29,834 bases of DNA. It comes from Pseudomonadota bacterium (GTDB lineage: Bacteria > Pseudomonadota > Gammaproteobacteria > Burkholderiales > Burkholderiaceae_B). Under the pieces are notes generated by a model, which saw nothing but the letters and a program-made list of their open reading frames with translations, did not search any database and had not been told where the DNA came from. Positions 22,536 through 29,834 of the stretch are shown here, in pieces; the first letter of the stretch is position 1, and every line of letters begins with the position of its first letter. The DNA lies in contig JAEWHK010000031.1 in the NCBI GenBank assembly GCA_023387815.1, positions 1-29,834 of the forward strand, read 5' to 3'. The position numbers and the translations under genes were made by a program.

Positions 22536-23111
22536 TCATGACTGTCTGACCTTGCGTTTGCTGCCATCCCTTTGTTCGACATACCACTCTGGATAAAACT
22601 CCCTCACCGTAGGCGAAGTGAGTGCAAGCGCGTGGCAGCCGTCCAGTTGAAAGGGCTTCCTGCCCGCCTGCTGGGCCTGCTCGCGCCGCTGTGCAGACAG
22701 ACTCTGTACAAAAACCGTTGGCAGCAGTACAACGAGCTCCGACATATGCGTACAGCCATCGATACGCCCAAACCGTTCTCGCACGGCATTGCGGAACTGC
22801 CGCAGCAGATGCAAGCCGATCAGACCGCGGTAGGCCTCTTCAATCGCCATACAGGCCGGCCCATAGGGCGCAGCCGCATACCGGGCCTGGACATCGGTGA
22901 TGGCGCCGTCCCGGGTGACAAGCAGGACAATGGTCATATCGTGAACAGGATCCCCTGCCCGATGTATACCGCTGCGCTTTGTCGGAAAATCATATGCCTT
23001 GACGTCGACCAGATTCGCTTCCAGCTCCCATAGTCCATCCTCCCGAAGAAAGGAATTCATGGTAATGCTGCGGGTGTGTATAGGCTTGCGAGCCGAGGAA
23101 CCCAGGGACAT
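22536..23111 (-). CDS. DUF2889-family protein of unknown function
   Basis: A 191-residue soluble protein that fits DUF2889: HTRSITMNSFLREDGLWELE at about residue 12, then DVKAYDFPTKRSGIHRAGDPVHDMTI, and ITDVQARYAAAPYGPACMAIE with a Pro and Cys seen across the family. No enzymatic motif is apparent. I start it at the ATG at 23111 because family members begin close to the HTR motif; the frame stays open 88 codons further upstream, but that stretch has no family-like sequence and crosses a -10-like TATACT near 23159. No clear ribosome site precedes 23111, so the start is uncertain. It lies between the metE terminator and sucC. Confidence 0.75.
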   Translation of the reverse strand: MSLGSSARKPIHTRSITMNSFLREDGLWELEANLVDVKAYDFPTKRSGIHRAGDPVHDMTIVLLVTRDGAITDVQARYAAAPYGPACMAIEEAYRGLIGLHLLRQFRNAVRERFGRIDGCTHMSELVVLLPTVFVQSLSAQRREQAQQAGRKPFQLDGCHALALTSPTVREFYPEWYVEQRDGSKRKVRQS

Positions 23112-23268
23112 GTCCGAATGATTGGCTGATTGAATTGATCGGTAAACCAATAAAGTATAGCGTACTCGCCCCGGGCCCCGCCGCAGAAAACTCATAATCC
23201 GTGAAATTTGCTGCATGGCAAAAAACGGCCGGACAAGCCCGCAATGTGAAGACATCCGACTTTCAGGC

Positions 23269-23308
23269 AAAAAAAACCACAGGGCTCCGGAAACCGGGGC
23301 ACCTGTGG
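23269..23308 (-). terminator. Intrinsic terminator of metE
   Basis: On the minus strand CCACAGG (23308-23302) pairs with CCTGTGG (23283-23277), with an inner CCGG/CCGG pairing. A run of eight T residues (23276-23269) follows. It lies 24 bp after the metE stop codon. Confidence 0.9.
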
Positions 23309-23331
23309 CAAAGGTTGGTAAACGTAACCGA

Positions 23332-25626
23332 TCAGAATGCAGCGCGCAACGCGTTTGCAGCCTGCACCATTTCAACCAGTGCGCTGCGGGTTTCAGGCCA
23401 CTGGCGGGTTTTCAGGCCGCAGTCTGGATTGACCCACAGCCGCTTGGGATCGAGCCTGCCTGCTGCTTTTTTCATGAGCTGAATCATCCATTCGCGATCA
23501 GGCACATTGGGCGAGTGGATGTCGTAAACGCCTGGTCCGATATCGTTTGGATAGTTGAAGCGTTCAAAGGCTTCCAGCAGTTCCATGTTCGAGCGGGAGG
23601 TTTCAATGGTGATCACGTCCGCATCCATGGCAGCGATGGACTCAATAATGTCATTGAACTCGGAATAGCACATGTGGGTATGGATCTGCGTGCTGTCTTC
23701 AACCCCGGAGGTGCTGACGCGGAAGCAATCCACTGCCCAGTCCAGATAGGTCTGCCAGTCTGCGCGGCGCAGAGGAAGTCCTTCGCGGAATGCCGGTTCG
23801 TCAATCTGAATCACACGGATCCCGGCTTTTTCGAGATCCACCACTTCGTCACGCAAGGCCAGTGCCAGTTGCAGGCAGGTTGCCTGGCGTGGCTGGTCAT
23901 CGCGCACGAATGACCATTGCAGGACAGTAACCGGTCCGGTCAGCATTCCCTTCATGGGCTTGTCTGTCAGGGACTGCGCAAAGGCTGTCCACTCGACCGT
24001 CATTGGAATCAGGCGTGCAACGTCACCATAGATGATTGGCGGTTTCACGCAGCGTGAACCGTAACTCTGTACCCAGCCATTTTGCGTAAATGCGAAACCT
24101 GCAAGCAACTCACCAAAATATTCCACCATGTCATTGCGCTCGGGTTCGCCGTGAACCAGAACATCCAGCCCAGCTTCTTCCTGGAATTTGACGACTTCGC
24201 GAATTTCATCGCGGATGGCTTCTTCGTATTTGCTATCGGAAATGGCGCCGGCCTTCCAGTCGCGGCGCAGCTTGCGGATTTCGGGCGTCTGCGGGAAGGA
24301 ACCGATGGTCGTGGTGGGAAAATCGGGCAATCCCAGCGCTTCGCGCTGCTTGACAATACGCTCGGCAAACGGTGTGCGCTGCCGGGAAATGCTGGCAGCT
24401 TCCTGTACCCTTGAAGTTACGGCAGGATTGTGAATGCGACGAGACACTTTGCGCTCTGCCAACGCAGCACGCTGTTTATCCAGCGCTGCTTTATCTGTCT
24501 CTGTGGCCGAACCATTGATGACGGCAGCGAGCAGACGCAGTTCGTCCAGTTTCTGTACCGCAAATGACAGCCAGCTTTTGACTTCTTCATCCAGTTGTGT
24601 CTCTTCGCTCAGGTCTACCGGAACGTGCAGCAGAGACGATGCCGGCGCAATCCACAACTGCTCGCCCAGCTTCTTGCCGGCCTCTTCCAGCAGGCTGGCA
24701 GCCTGATCCAGGTCGGTACGCCACACGTCGCGTCCGCTGATAACACCGGCAGACAGGACACGATCGGCAGGCCAGGCAGGCAGAACACGGGCAAGCTGTG
24801 CTTTGCCACGCACAAGATCAAAATGTACACCTGCGACAGGCAGACTGACCAGCAGATCAGTATTGTCTGCGACATCACCAAAATAGGTTGCCAGCAGAAT
24901 TTTCACCGGCTCTTTCGAGAGTTCTGCGTAAACCTGCTTATACGCCTGCTGCCATGCAGAAGGCAGATCCAGTACCAGCGCAGCCTCATCGACCTGGACC
25001 CACTGGACGCCCAGTTTTGCGAAGTGGGCCAGCACGTCGCGATAAATCGCAACCAGTTTTGGAATCAGAGCCAGTTTGGCTTCGTCGTCTGCGCTGGAGA
25101 ACGCAGGGCCTTTGCTCAGCCACAGGTAAGTCAGGATGCCTGGAATCACAGGTTTAACCTTGTAACCCAGCGCCTGCGCTTCCTCGATCTGATCAAACAG
25201 ACTGGTTCTTGCCAGATAAAAATCCTGATCGGCTTCCAATTCCGGGACGATATAGTGGTAATTGGTATCAAACCATTTGGTCATCTCACAAGCGGCAGCA
25301 GGTTCACCGGTAGGTGCGCGGCCGCGAGCCATTCTGAATAACGTATCCAGTTCCACCGGTTCGCCTTTGGACTGGTTGAAACGTGCAGGAACAACACCAA
25401 GCGTAGTGGTCCATTCCAGAATGTGGTCGTACCAGGCAAAATCGCCCACAGTGACAAAGGCATTGCCCGCTTCATGCTGAACTGCCCAGTGACGTTGCCG
25501 CAGTGATTTTGCGGTGGCGTCCAGTTCTGCACGATCCGATTGCGCCGCCCAGTAAGCCTCCAGCGCCTTCTTCAGTTCTCGTTTGACGCCGATACGGGGA
25601 AATCCAAGATTATGTGTAAGTGCCAT
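23332..25626 (-). CDS. metE: Cobalamin-independent methionine synthase
   Basis: A 764-residue zinc enzyme (E. coli 753) that transfers methyl from 5-methyltetrahydropteroyl-triglutamate to homocysteine. The zinc ligands are His651 and Cys653 (HTHMC), Glu675 (ITIET) and Cys736 (VNPDCGLKTR), each 10 positions after E. coli H641, C643, E665 and C726. The N-terminus LGFPRIGVKRELKKALEAYW and the linker-to-C-domain TTTIGSFPQTPEIRKLRR are typical. It is divergent from metR across a 406-bp gap, which is the usual MetR-controlled arrangement. Its mRNA leader contains a GC-rich hairpin (25651-25694). A terminator follows directly. Confidence 0.98.
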   Translation of the reverse strand: MALTHNLGFPRIGVKRELKKALEAYWAAQSDRAELDATAKSLRQRHWAVQHEAGNAFVTVGDFAWYDHILEWTTTLGVVPARFNQSKGEPVELDTLFRMARGRAPTGEPAAACEMTKWFDTNYHYIVPELEADQDFYLARTSLFDQIEEAQALGYKVKPVIPGILTYLWLSKGPAFSSADDEAKLALIPKLVAIYRDVLAHFAKLGVQWVQVDEAALVLDLPSAWQQAYKQVYAELSKEPVKILLATYFGDVADNTDLLVSLPVAGVHFDLVRGKAQLARVLPAWPADRVLSAGVISGRDVWRTDLDQAASLLEEAGKKLGEQLWIAPASSLLHVPVDLSEETQLDEEVKSWLSFAVQKLDELRLLAAVINGSATETDKAALDKQRAALAERKVSRRIHNPAVTSRVQEAASISRQRTPFAERIVKQREALGLPDFPTTTIGSFPQTPEIRKLRRDWKAGAISDSKYEEAIRDEIREVVKFQEEAGLDVLVHGEPERNDMVEYFGELLAGFAFTQNGWVQSYGSRCVKPPIIYGDVARLIPMTVEWTAFAQSLTDKPMKGMLTGPVTVLQWSFVRDDQPRQATCLQLALALRDEVVDLEKAGIRVIQIDEPAFREGLPLRRADWQTYLDWAVDCFRVSTSGVEDSTQIHTHMCYSEFNDIIESIAAMDADVITIETSRSNMELLEAFERFNYPNDIGPGVYDIHSPNVPDREWMIQLMKKAAGRLDPKRLWVNPDCGLKTRQWPETRSALVEMVQAANALRAAF

Positions 25627-25650
25627 ATTGCTCTCTGTTAACTCATTAAT

Positions 25651-25694
25651 GCAGGCCGGCTTACGCTGAAAAACAACATGCCGGCGCTTACTGC
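25651..25694 (-). promoter_or_regulatory. Hairpin in the metE 5' leader
   Basis: On the minus strand GCAG...GCCGGC pairs with GCCGGCCTGC, with an asymmetric internal loop (TAAGC). It ends about 25 nt before the metE ATG. It could affect translation or transcript stability. No known riboswitch class fits. Confidence 0.4.
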
Positions 25695-25776
25695 AGGTTT
25701 AAATGAAGTAGACAGATTGTGCCTTGACCCCTGCTTGCTTGCGCAACAAATTCATCTTGTTAATATTAGATTTATT

Positions 25777-25798
25777 CATGAAAGCTGCCATCTTCATG
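25777..25798. promoter_or_regulatory. Candidate MetR operator
   Basis: A perfect inverted repeat CATGAA (25777-25782) and TTCATG (25793-25798) with a 10-bp spacer. The MetR consensus is TGAA-N5-TTCA, so the half-sites match but the spacing is five bases longer. It lies mid-way between metE and metR, where a LysR-type regulator would bind. Confidence 0.35.
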
Positions 25799-25849
25799 AT
25801 AGGCGGGCTTATTTGGCCGCATAATATGGGTATAACGACCTGCCTAAGA

Positions 25850-25893
25850 TGCAGCCAGACATATTGCAGCCAGACTCATGGTTGCAGCCAGAC
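25850..25893 (+). repeat. Three copies of TGCAGCCAGAC
   Basis: Exact copies start at 25850, 25865 and 25883, spaced 15 and 18 bp. They lie 140-180 bp upstream of the metR start. Both spacings are multiples of three, so one frame would read CSQT three times, but no credible start codon or ribosome site supports a protein. Confidence 0.85.
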
Positions 25894-25961
25894 TTGTTGC
25901 CTTCTGCGCAGGAATGTCTTCCAACCCACAAGTATCGTGCCCGCCTGCGTTCTGGTTCCAT

Positions 25962-25992
25962 GCATTAACGGAGCATTAACGGAGCATTAACG
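25962..25992 (+). repeat. Tandem 11-bp repeat GCATTAACGGA, almost three units
   Basis: Units occupy 25962-25972 and 25973-25983, and a third, matching through GCATTAACG, runs 25984-25992. The 11-bp period is close to one helical turn, so the units lie on the same face of DNA. They end about 40 bp before the metR ATG. Confidence 0.85.
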
Positions 25993-26032
25993 GGGGTACG
26001 CAATCATTACCTATTACGCAGCTGACACTGAC

Positions 26033-26950
26033 ATGATTGAAGTTAAACATCTTGAGACACTGGTGGCCATACGCCAGGCCGGCAATCTGCAGGACGCAGC
26101 CGAGAGGCTGTCCGTCACACAATCTGCGCTGTCACATCAGATTCGCGAACTGGAAAGCCGGCTCAATCTTAACCTGCTCAATCGCCGCACCCGTCCGTCG
26201 CGATTTACCACCGCCGCACTGCGACTGCTGACACTGGCCGACGATATCTTGCCGCGGATCCGCAGCGCCGAGCGGGAAATGCAGAAACTGGCTTCAGGCA
26301 GTACGGGCAGACTGTATCTGGCAATCGAATGCCATTCCTGTTTTCAATGGCTGATGCCCACCCTCGATGCTTTCCGGCTCCAGTGGCAGGACATCTCACT
26401 GGATCTGTCGGCAGCGTTTTCGTTCGCCCCTATTCCCGCACTGATGCGCGGAGACCTGGACCTGGTCATCACTTCCGACCCGGTTGCCGATGAATCAGTG
26501 GAATATGTCCCCCTGTTCAAATACGAATTGGTACTTGCCGTTGCATCCGATAATCCACTGGCGCGCAAACGATTCATCAAGCCCGCAGACATGGCAAACC
26601 AGGTGCTTATTACTTATCCGGTGGATGAACAAAGGCTGGATATTTTCACCGCATTTCTTGATCCTGCCGGTGTCGAGCCTGCTTCCATACGCAAGTCGGA
26701 ACTGACGCCTATGATCATTCAGCTGGTCAATAGCAATCGCGGCGTTGCAGCACTTCCCAACTGGGCGCTCACCGAATACCAGGCGCAGGACTGGTTGCGA
26801 ATTGTTCATCTGGGAGAGGCCCCCGGAATCTGGCGTACCCTGTACGCTGCCATCCGGGCCGAAGACAGACAAACGCCGTATGTACAGGCGTTCATTGATC
26901 TTGCAAAAGAAATTTCGTTCAAACATTTGGCAGGAATTCGTATGGCCTGA
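26033..26950 (+). CDS. metR: LysR-type transcriptional regulator MetR
   Basis: A 305-residue regulator that, with homocysteine as co-effector, controls metE and related methionine genes. The N-terminal winged helix-turn-helix (about residues 1-60) reads AGNLQDAAERLSVTQSALSHQIRELESRL. The effector domain opens with RLYLAIECHSCFQWLMPTLDAF, nearly identical in pattern to E. coli MetR IAIECHSCIQWLTPALENF, which separates it from other LysR proteins. Its divergent position to metE supports the assignment. No clear ribosome site precedes the ATG, but the N-terminus MIEVKHLETLVAIRQAG aligns with E. coli MetR MIEIKHLKTLQALRNSG. Confidence 0.95.
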   Translation: MIEVKHLETLVAIRQAGNLQDAAERLSVTQSALSHQIRELESRLNLNLLNRRTRPSRFTTAALRLLTLADDILPRIRSAEREMQKLASGSTGRLYLAIECHSCFQWLMPTLDAFRLQWQDISLDLSAAFSFAPIPALMRGDLDLVITSDPVADESVEYVPLFKYELVLAVASDNPLARKRFIKPADMANQVLITYPVDEQRLDIFTAFLDPAGVEPASIRKSELTPMIIQLVNSNRGVAALPNWALTEYQAQDWLRIVHLGEAPGIWRTLYAAIRAEDRQTPYVQAFIDLAKEISFKHLAGIRMA

Positions 26951-26995
26951 TCACAATATGACAGTTGTAAATTTAATACCCGCGTCGATTTTGGC

Positions 26996-27037
26996 TTGCA
27001 AAGCAATGCGCCCAAGATATATATTCCCTTTAGGGAA
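26996..27037 (+). promoter_or_regulatory. Predicted cfa promoter with overlapping palindrome
   Basis: A -35 box TTGCAA (26996-27001), a 16-bp spacer and a -10 box TATATA (27018-27023) are followed immediately by the perfect inverted repeat TTCCCTTTAGGGAA (27024-27037). The palindrome would cover the start of transcription, a common place for a repressor operator. The mRNA leader would be about 100 nt. Confidence 0.45.
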
Positions 27038-27131
27038 AAAATATTGCTATACGCAAGAACATCAATTTTTTCTATGTTGTAGCGTGTTGCGGTTATTTCT
27101 GTGAGTTTCGGTAGATGACAGGAGCAGGAAA

Positions 27132-28265
27132 ATGGCAGTGGGTAGTCAACAGTCAGCGTCCGTGGAGCACCTTGGAAAACTTGCTGCATTGGCGGGAATA
27201 ACAATTAACGGAAATGCGCCCTGGGACCTTCGTCTCATTGACGACAAAGCCGCAGACCGCATACTGGCACAGGGGAGCCTTGGACTCGGCGAAAGCTACA
27301 TGGACGGCCAATGGGAATGCGATCAGATCGACGAACTGATTTCCCGTCTGCTACGCCATCGCATCGATGAAAAAGTAAAAACGGCATCCACTTTATTTCA
27401 CGTTCTGCGTGCGAAGTTTGTGAATAATCAGACCCGCAGCAAGGCCTGGGAAGTGGGTGAAAAGCACTATGATCTGGGCAACGAGTTTTTCCGAGACATG
27501 CTTGATGCCCGTATGACTTACACCTGCGGCTACTGGGATCAGGCAACGACGCTGGACGAAGCCCAGGAAGCAAAACTGGATCTGGTATGCCAGAAACTGG
27601 GCCTGAAACCCGGAATGACGGTACTGGATATTGGTTGCGGCTGGGGCAGCTTCATGCGCTTTGCCGCAGAACGCTATGGTGTTGAGTGCACCGGCATTAC
27701 CATCTCCAAGGAACAGGCCGAGTACGGACAAAAAATGTGCGAAGGTCTGCCGGTAAAATTCGTACTGCAGGATTATCGCGATTTACAGGGCAAGTATGAC
27801 CGTATTGTCAGCCTGGGCATGTTTGAGCACGTCGGCAGAAAAAACTATCGCACGTATTTTGAAGCCGCCCGCCGCAATCTGAGGGATGACGGGCTGTTTT
27901 TAATGCATTCCATTGGCGGCGTATTTCGCGATCACGATCCCGATCCGTGGATCCATAAATATATTTTCCCTAATGGTGAGATTCCCGTCATTGGTCAGGT
28001 CGCGGACACAACGGAGGGCTTGTTCCTGATAGAAGACCTTCATAATTTCGGCGCCGATTACGATAAGACACTGATGGCGTGGCATGCGAATTTTGAAAAG
28101 CACTGGGAAAAACATGCAGCGCAATATTCCGACCGTTTCTACCGGATGTGGCGTTACTACCTGCTGATTTGCGCCGGTTCGTTCCGCGCTCGTGCCAACC
28201 AGCTTTGGCAATTCGTTCTTTCCCCAGAGGGTGTTCCAGGCGGGTATCGACGTCCCAAACTGTGA
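27132..28265 (+). CDS. cfa: Cyclopropane-fatty-acyl-phospholipid synthase
   Basis: A 377-residue SAM-dependent enzyme (E. coli Cfa 382) that adds a methylene bridge across the double bond of unsaturated acyl chains in membrane phospholipids, usually in stationary phase or acid stress. The N-terminal lipid-binding region has GSLGLGESYMDGQWECDQIDELI. The SAM motif is VLDIGCGWGSFMRFAAERYG, followed by GITISKEQAEYG and FEHVGRKNYRTYF, a family hallmark. The C-terminus has FRARANQLWQFVLSPEGVPGGY. GGAGCAGGAAA precedes the ATG as a ribosome site. It converges on recX, 45 bp away; a weak hairpin TCCGTT/AACGGA at 28318-28333, inside the end of recX, could act as its terminator. Confidence 0.96.
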   Translation: MAVGSQQSASVEHLGKLAALAGITINGNAPWDLRLIDDKAADRILAQGSLGLGESYMDGQWECDQIDELISRLLRHRIDEKVKTASTLFHVLRAKFVNNQTRSKAWEVGEKHYDLGNEFFRDMLDARMTYTCGYWDQATTLDEAQEAKLDLVCQKLGLKPGMTVLDIGCGWGSFMRFAAERYGVECTGITISKEQAEYGQKMCEGLPVKFVLQDYRDLQGKYDRIVSLGMFEHVGRKNYRTYFEAARRNLRDDGLFLMHSIGGVFRDHDPDPWIHKYIFPNGEIPVIGQVADTTEGLFLIEDLHNFGADYDKTLMAWHANFEKHWEKHAAQYSDRFYRMWRYYLLICAGSFRARANQLWQFVLSPEGVPGGYRRPKL

Positions 28266-28310
28266 GCAGCGGAAGTTGGGAGATGTCGCAGGTTTGGAAT
28301 AAGGCGCGCT

Positions 28311-28790
28311 TTACTCTTCCGTTGGGGAACGGACAATTTTATTGACAACATCGGAAGAAAAGCCACGACTGATCAGGAATCTTGCCTGCTTGGCGTATTC
28401 CTGCGGCGTACTATAGACCTGGCCTTTAAATTTCTTTTCCCAGACCGCCCTTGCCCGCTCTAGTTCCGTGTCCTGGAGTTGGCTGACCGCTTCCTGGATC
28501 TGATCATCGGGCAGTTGATGCTGGCGCAATTTTGCCGCGATGCGCATGGTACCCCATTTGCTGGACGCGACATTGGTGGTTGCCTGAAGAAAACGGCTGT
28601 CAGACTGCCAGTTTTCTTTCTTCAGCCGCTCCATCACCGTGTCCAGTTCCTGAGGACTTTCTGCGTGAGGCGCGAGCTTCTTTCGGAGTTCGTATTCTGA
28701 ATACTCGCGCCTGGACAAATAAGCAATACCACGGGACAGCAGGCTACGGCCCTGGCCGCGTCTGCCCTGCCCCTGGATAAAATCACTCAT
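28311..28790 (-). CDS. recX: Regulatory protein RecX
   Basis: A 159-residue modulator that binds inside the RecA filament groove and limits its activity. The helical three-repeat fold is suggested by AIAYLSRREYSEYELRKKL-like sequence (ISYLS region, residue about 20), LKKENWQSDSRF and QARFLISRGFSSDVVNKIV at the C-terminus, all typical of RecX. The frame stays open 31 codons upstream inside recA, but the ATG at 28790 gives the usual N-terminus. That ATG overlaps the recA end by eight bases (ATGAGTGA), so RecX synthesis is probably coupled to RecA translation and to the same SOS control. Confidence 0.93.
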   Translation of the reverse strand: MSDFIQGQGRRGQGRSLLSRGIAYLSRREYSEYELRKKLAPHAESPQELDTVMERLKKENWQSDSRFLQATTNVASSKWGTMRIAAKLRQHQLPDDQIQEAVSQLQDTELERARAVWEKKFKGQVYSTPQEYAKQARFLISRGFSSDVVNKIVRSPTEE

Positions 28791-29834
28791 CGGCTTCCGC
28801 AGCCTGGGCCGCATCTTCAGGGTCGGCCGTAAACTCCTGAGCGCGGGCAATGATACCCATATTTTCGCGCACACGGTTTTCAATTTCCACAGCCATTTCC
28901 CGATGCTCTTTCAGATACTCACGGACATTGTCTTTGCCCTGACCAATTCGGGTGCCACTGTAGCTGAACCAGGCACCGGCTTTGTCCACAACGCCAGCCT
29001 GAACGCCGAGATCAATGATTTCACCTTCGCGGGAAATGCCGCTGCCGTACATGATGTCGAATTCGGCCTGCTTGAACGGGGGCGACACCTTGTTCTTGAC
29101 GACCTTGACACGGGTCTCGTTACCAATGACTTCATCGCCTTTCTTGATGGAACCGGTACGGCGGATATCCAAACGAACTGATGCGTAAAACTTGAGTGCA
29201 TTTCCGCCTGTGGTTGTTTCCGGACTGCCGAACATGACACCAATTTTCATACGAATCTGGTTGATGAAGATCACCATGCAGTTGGTACGCTTGATTGAGG
29301 CAGTAAGCTTACGCAGTGCCTGGCTCATGAGTCGGGCCTGCAGGCCAGGCAGACTGTCGCCCATATCACCTTCAATTTCTGCACGCGGTACCAGCGCCGC
29401 GACCGAGTCGATAACAATCAGGTCGACGGAACCGGAGCGCACCAGCGCATCGGTAATTTCCAATGCCTGTTCGCCGGTATCGGGTTGCGAAATAAGCAGA
29501 TCTGACAGATTGACCCCTAAGCGCGAAGCATACTGCACATCGAGCGCATGCTCGGCATCGATAAACGCACACGTTCCGCCGATTTTTTGCATTTCTGCAA
29601 TGACCTGGAGCGTAAGCGTGGTTTTACCGGAAGATTCGGGACCGTAAATTTCAATAACCCGGCCGCGCGGCAAACCACCAACTCCCAGAGCGATGTCCAG
29701 CCCGAGCGACCCGGTGGACACGACCTGTATGTCATGTTCCACTTCATTATCGCCGTAGCGCATAACAGAGCCTTTGCCGAACTGTTTTTCAATTTGAGAA
29801 AGTGCTGCACTGAGCGCCTTGGCGCGATCGGCGC
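28783..29834 (-). CDS. recA: Recombinase RecA (start missing at window edge)
   Basis: The RecA ATPase and strand-exchange protein, which also triggers LexA self-cleavage. About 349 residues are present; the frame continues to the right edge as ADRAKALSAALSQIEKQFGKGSVMRYGD, so only the first handful of residues and the promoter are missing. The internal ATG at 29763 is not the start. Walker A is GPESSGKTTL and Walker B is VDLIVIDSVAALVPRAEIEGDMGD. Loop L1/L2 sequences include FINQIRMKIGVMFGSPETTTGGNALKFY. The acidic C-terminal tail (TADPEDAAQAAEADE) modulates DNA binding in the family. recX overlaps its stop codon. Confidence 0.98.
   Translation of the reverse strand, partial: ADRAKALSAALSQIEKQFGKGSVMRYGDNEVEHDIQVVSTGSLGLDIALGVGGLPRGRVIEIYGPESSGKTTLTLQVIAEMQKIGGTCAFIDAEHALDVQYASRLGVNLSDLLISQPDTGEQALEITDALVRSGSVDLIVIDSVAALVPRAEIEGDMGDSLPGLQARLMSQALRKLTASIKRTNCMVIFINQIRMKIGVMFGSPETTTGGNALKFYASVRLDIRRTGSIKKGDEVIGNETRVKVVKNKVSPPFKQAEFDIMYGSGISREGEIIDLGVQAGVVDKAGAWFSYSGTRIGQGKDNVREYLKEHREMAVEIENRVRENMGIIARAQEFTADPEDAAQAAEADE

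Larger units (their letters stand above)
25627..26032. promoter_or_regulatory. metE-metR divergent regulatory region
   Basis: These 406 bp between divergent metE and metR hold no convincing gene. They contain a hairpin in the metE leader (25651-25694), an inverted repeat CATGAA...TTCATG (25777-25798) that resembles a widely spaced MetR-type site, three copies of an 11-bp repeat (25850-25893), and three tandem copies of another 11-bp repeat (25962-25992). No B12 riboswitch is apparent. Exact promoters are not clear; TATAAC near 25831 is a possible rightward -10 box. Confidence 0.55.

Noticed and set aside
22525..22547. Terminator after the DUF2889 gene (AGACAG/CTGTCT hairpin)
   Set aside because: The stem is only 6 bp, overlaps the stop codon and has no T tract.
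23112..23375. 88-codon N-terminal extension of the DUF2889 gene
   Set aside because: It crosses the end of metE and the metE terminator and has no family-like sequence.
24595..25341. 248-codon plus-strand frame opposite metE
   Set aside because: Antisense shadow with no motif.
25627..25850. Cobalamin or SAM riboswitch before metE
   Set aside because: No B12-box-like or SAM aptamer sequence visible; only a simple hairpin is present.
25850..25992. CRISPR array
   Set aside because: Repeats are only 11 bp, spacers are absent or 4-7 bp, and there are no cas genes.
28791..28883. 31-codon N-terminal extension of recX inside recA
   Set aside because: It is Arg/Pro-rich out-of-frame recA sequence, unlike RecX N-termini.

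Overview
This window is a stretch of core chromosome from a betaproteobacterium. Gene content, gene order (recA-recX, sucC-sucD-terC, hemC-hemD-hemX-hemY-ppa, parE-parC, trxA-rho) and protein sequence point to Burkholderiales, family Alcaligenaceae. The moderate GC content looks more like Advenella-type genomes than Bordetella; the genus is an inference. No tRNA, rRNA, insertion sequence, prophage or CRISPR array was seen.

Layout from left to right. The minus strand carries the start of rpsP (cut by the window edge) with its promoter, then a TusA/SirA-like sulfurtransferase behind alaS, then a tight parE-parC-flavoreductase operon closed by a strong hairpin. A divergent intergenic region separates parE from trxA and rho (plus strand). 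Behind rho lies a structured 3' region, a short remnant of a PsiF-type gene, and a small Ala/Pro/Ser-rich lipoprotein (minus). Next come a fumarylpyruvate hydrolase-like gene and a tetrapyrrole operon, hemC-hemD-hemX-hemY-ppa, all on the minus strand. Upstream of hemC, between it and the terC terminator, is an unlisted 31-residue single-pass membrane protein. Two adjacent TerC-family genes, each with its own terminator, precede sucC-sucD, a DUF2889 gene and metE. metE is divergent from its likely regulator metR across a 406-bp region rich in short repeats. A cyclopropane fatty acid synthase gene (plus) converges on recX, which overlaps recA; recA runs off the right edge.

Functional themes are translation (rpsP, alaS), topology and repair (parE, parC, recA, recX), transcription termination (rho), redox (trxA, flavoreductase), tetrapyrrole synthesis with pyrophosphate removal (hemCDXY, ppa), TCA cycle (sucCD), methionine synthesis (metE, metR), and membrane lipids and ion homeostasis (cfa, terC).

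No clearly new multi-gene system is visible. The observations most worth checking are the 31-residue membrane protein before hemC, the PsiF remnant after rho, the roughly 216-residue nearly hydrophobic-free linker in HemX, the phased repeats between metE and metR, and a palindrome placed at the predicted start of cfa transcription. Annotated starts for FAH, ppa, hemX, DUF2889 and recX were set inside longer open frames.
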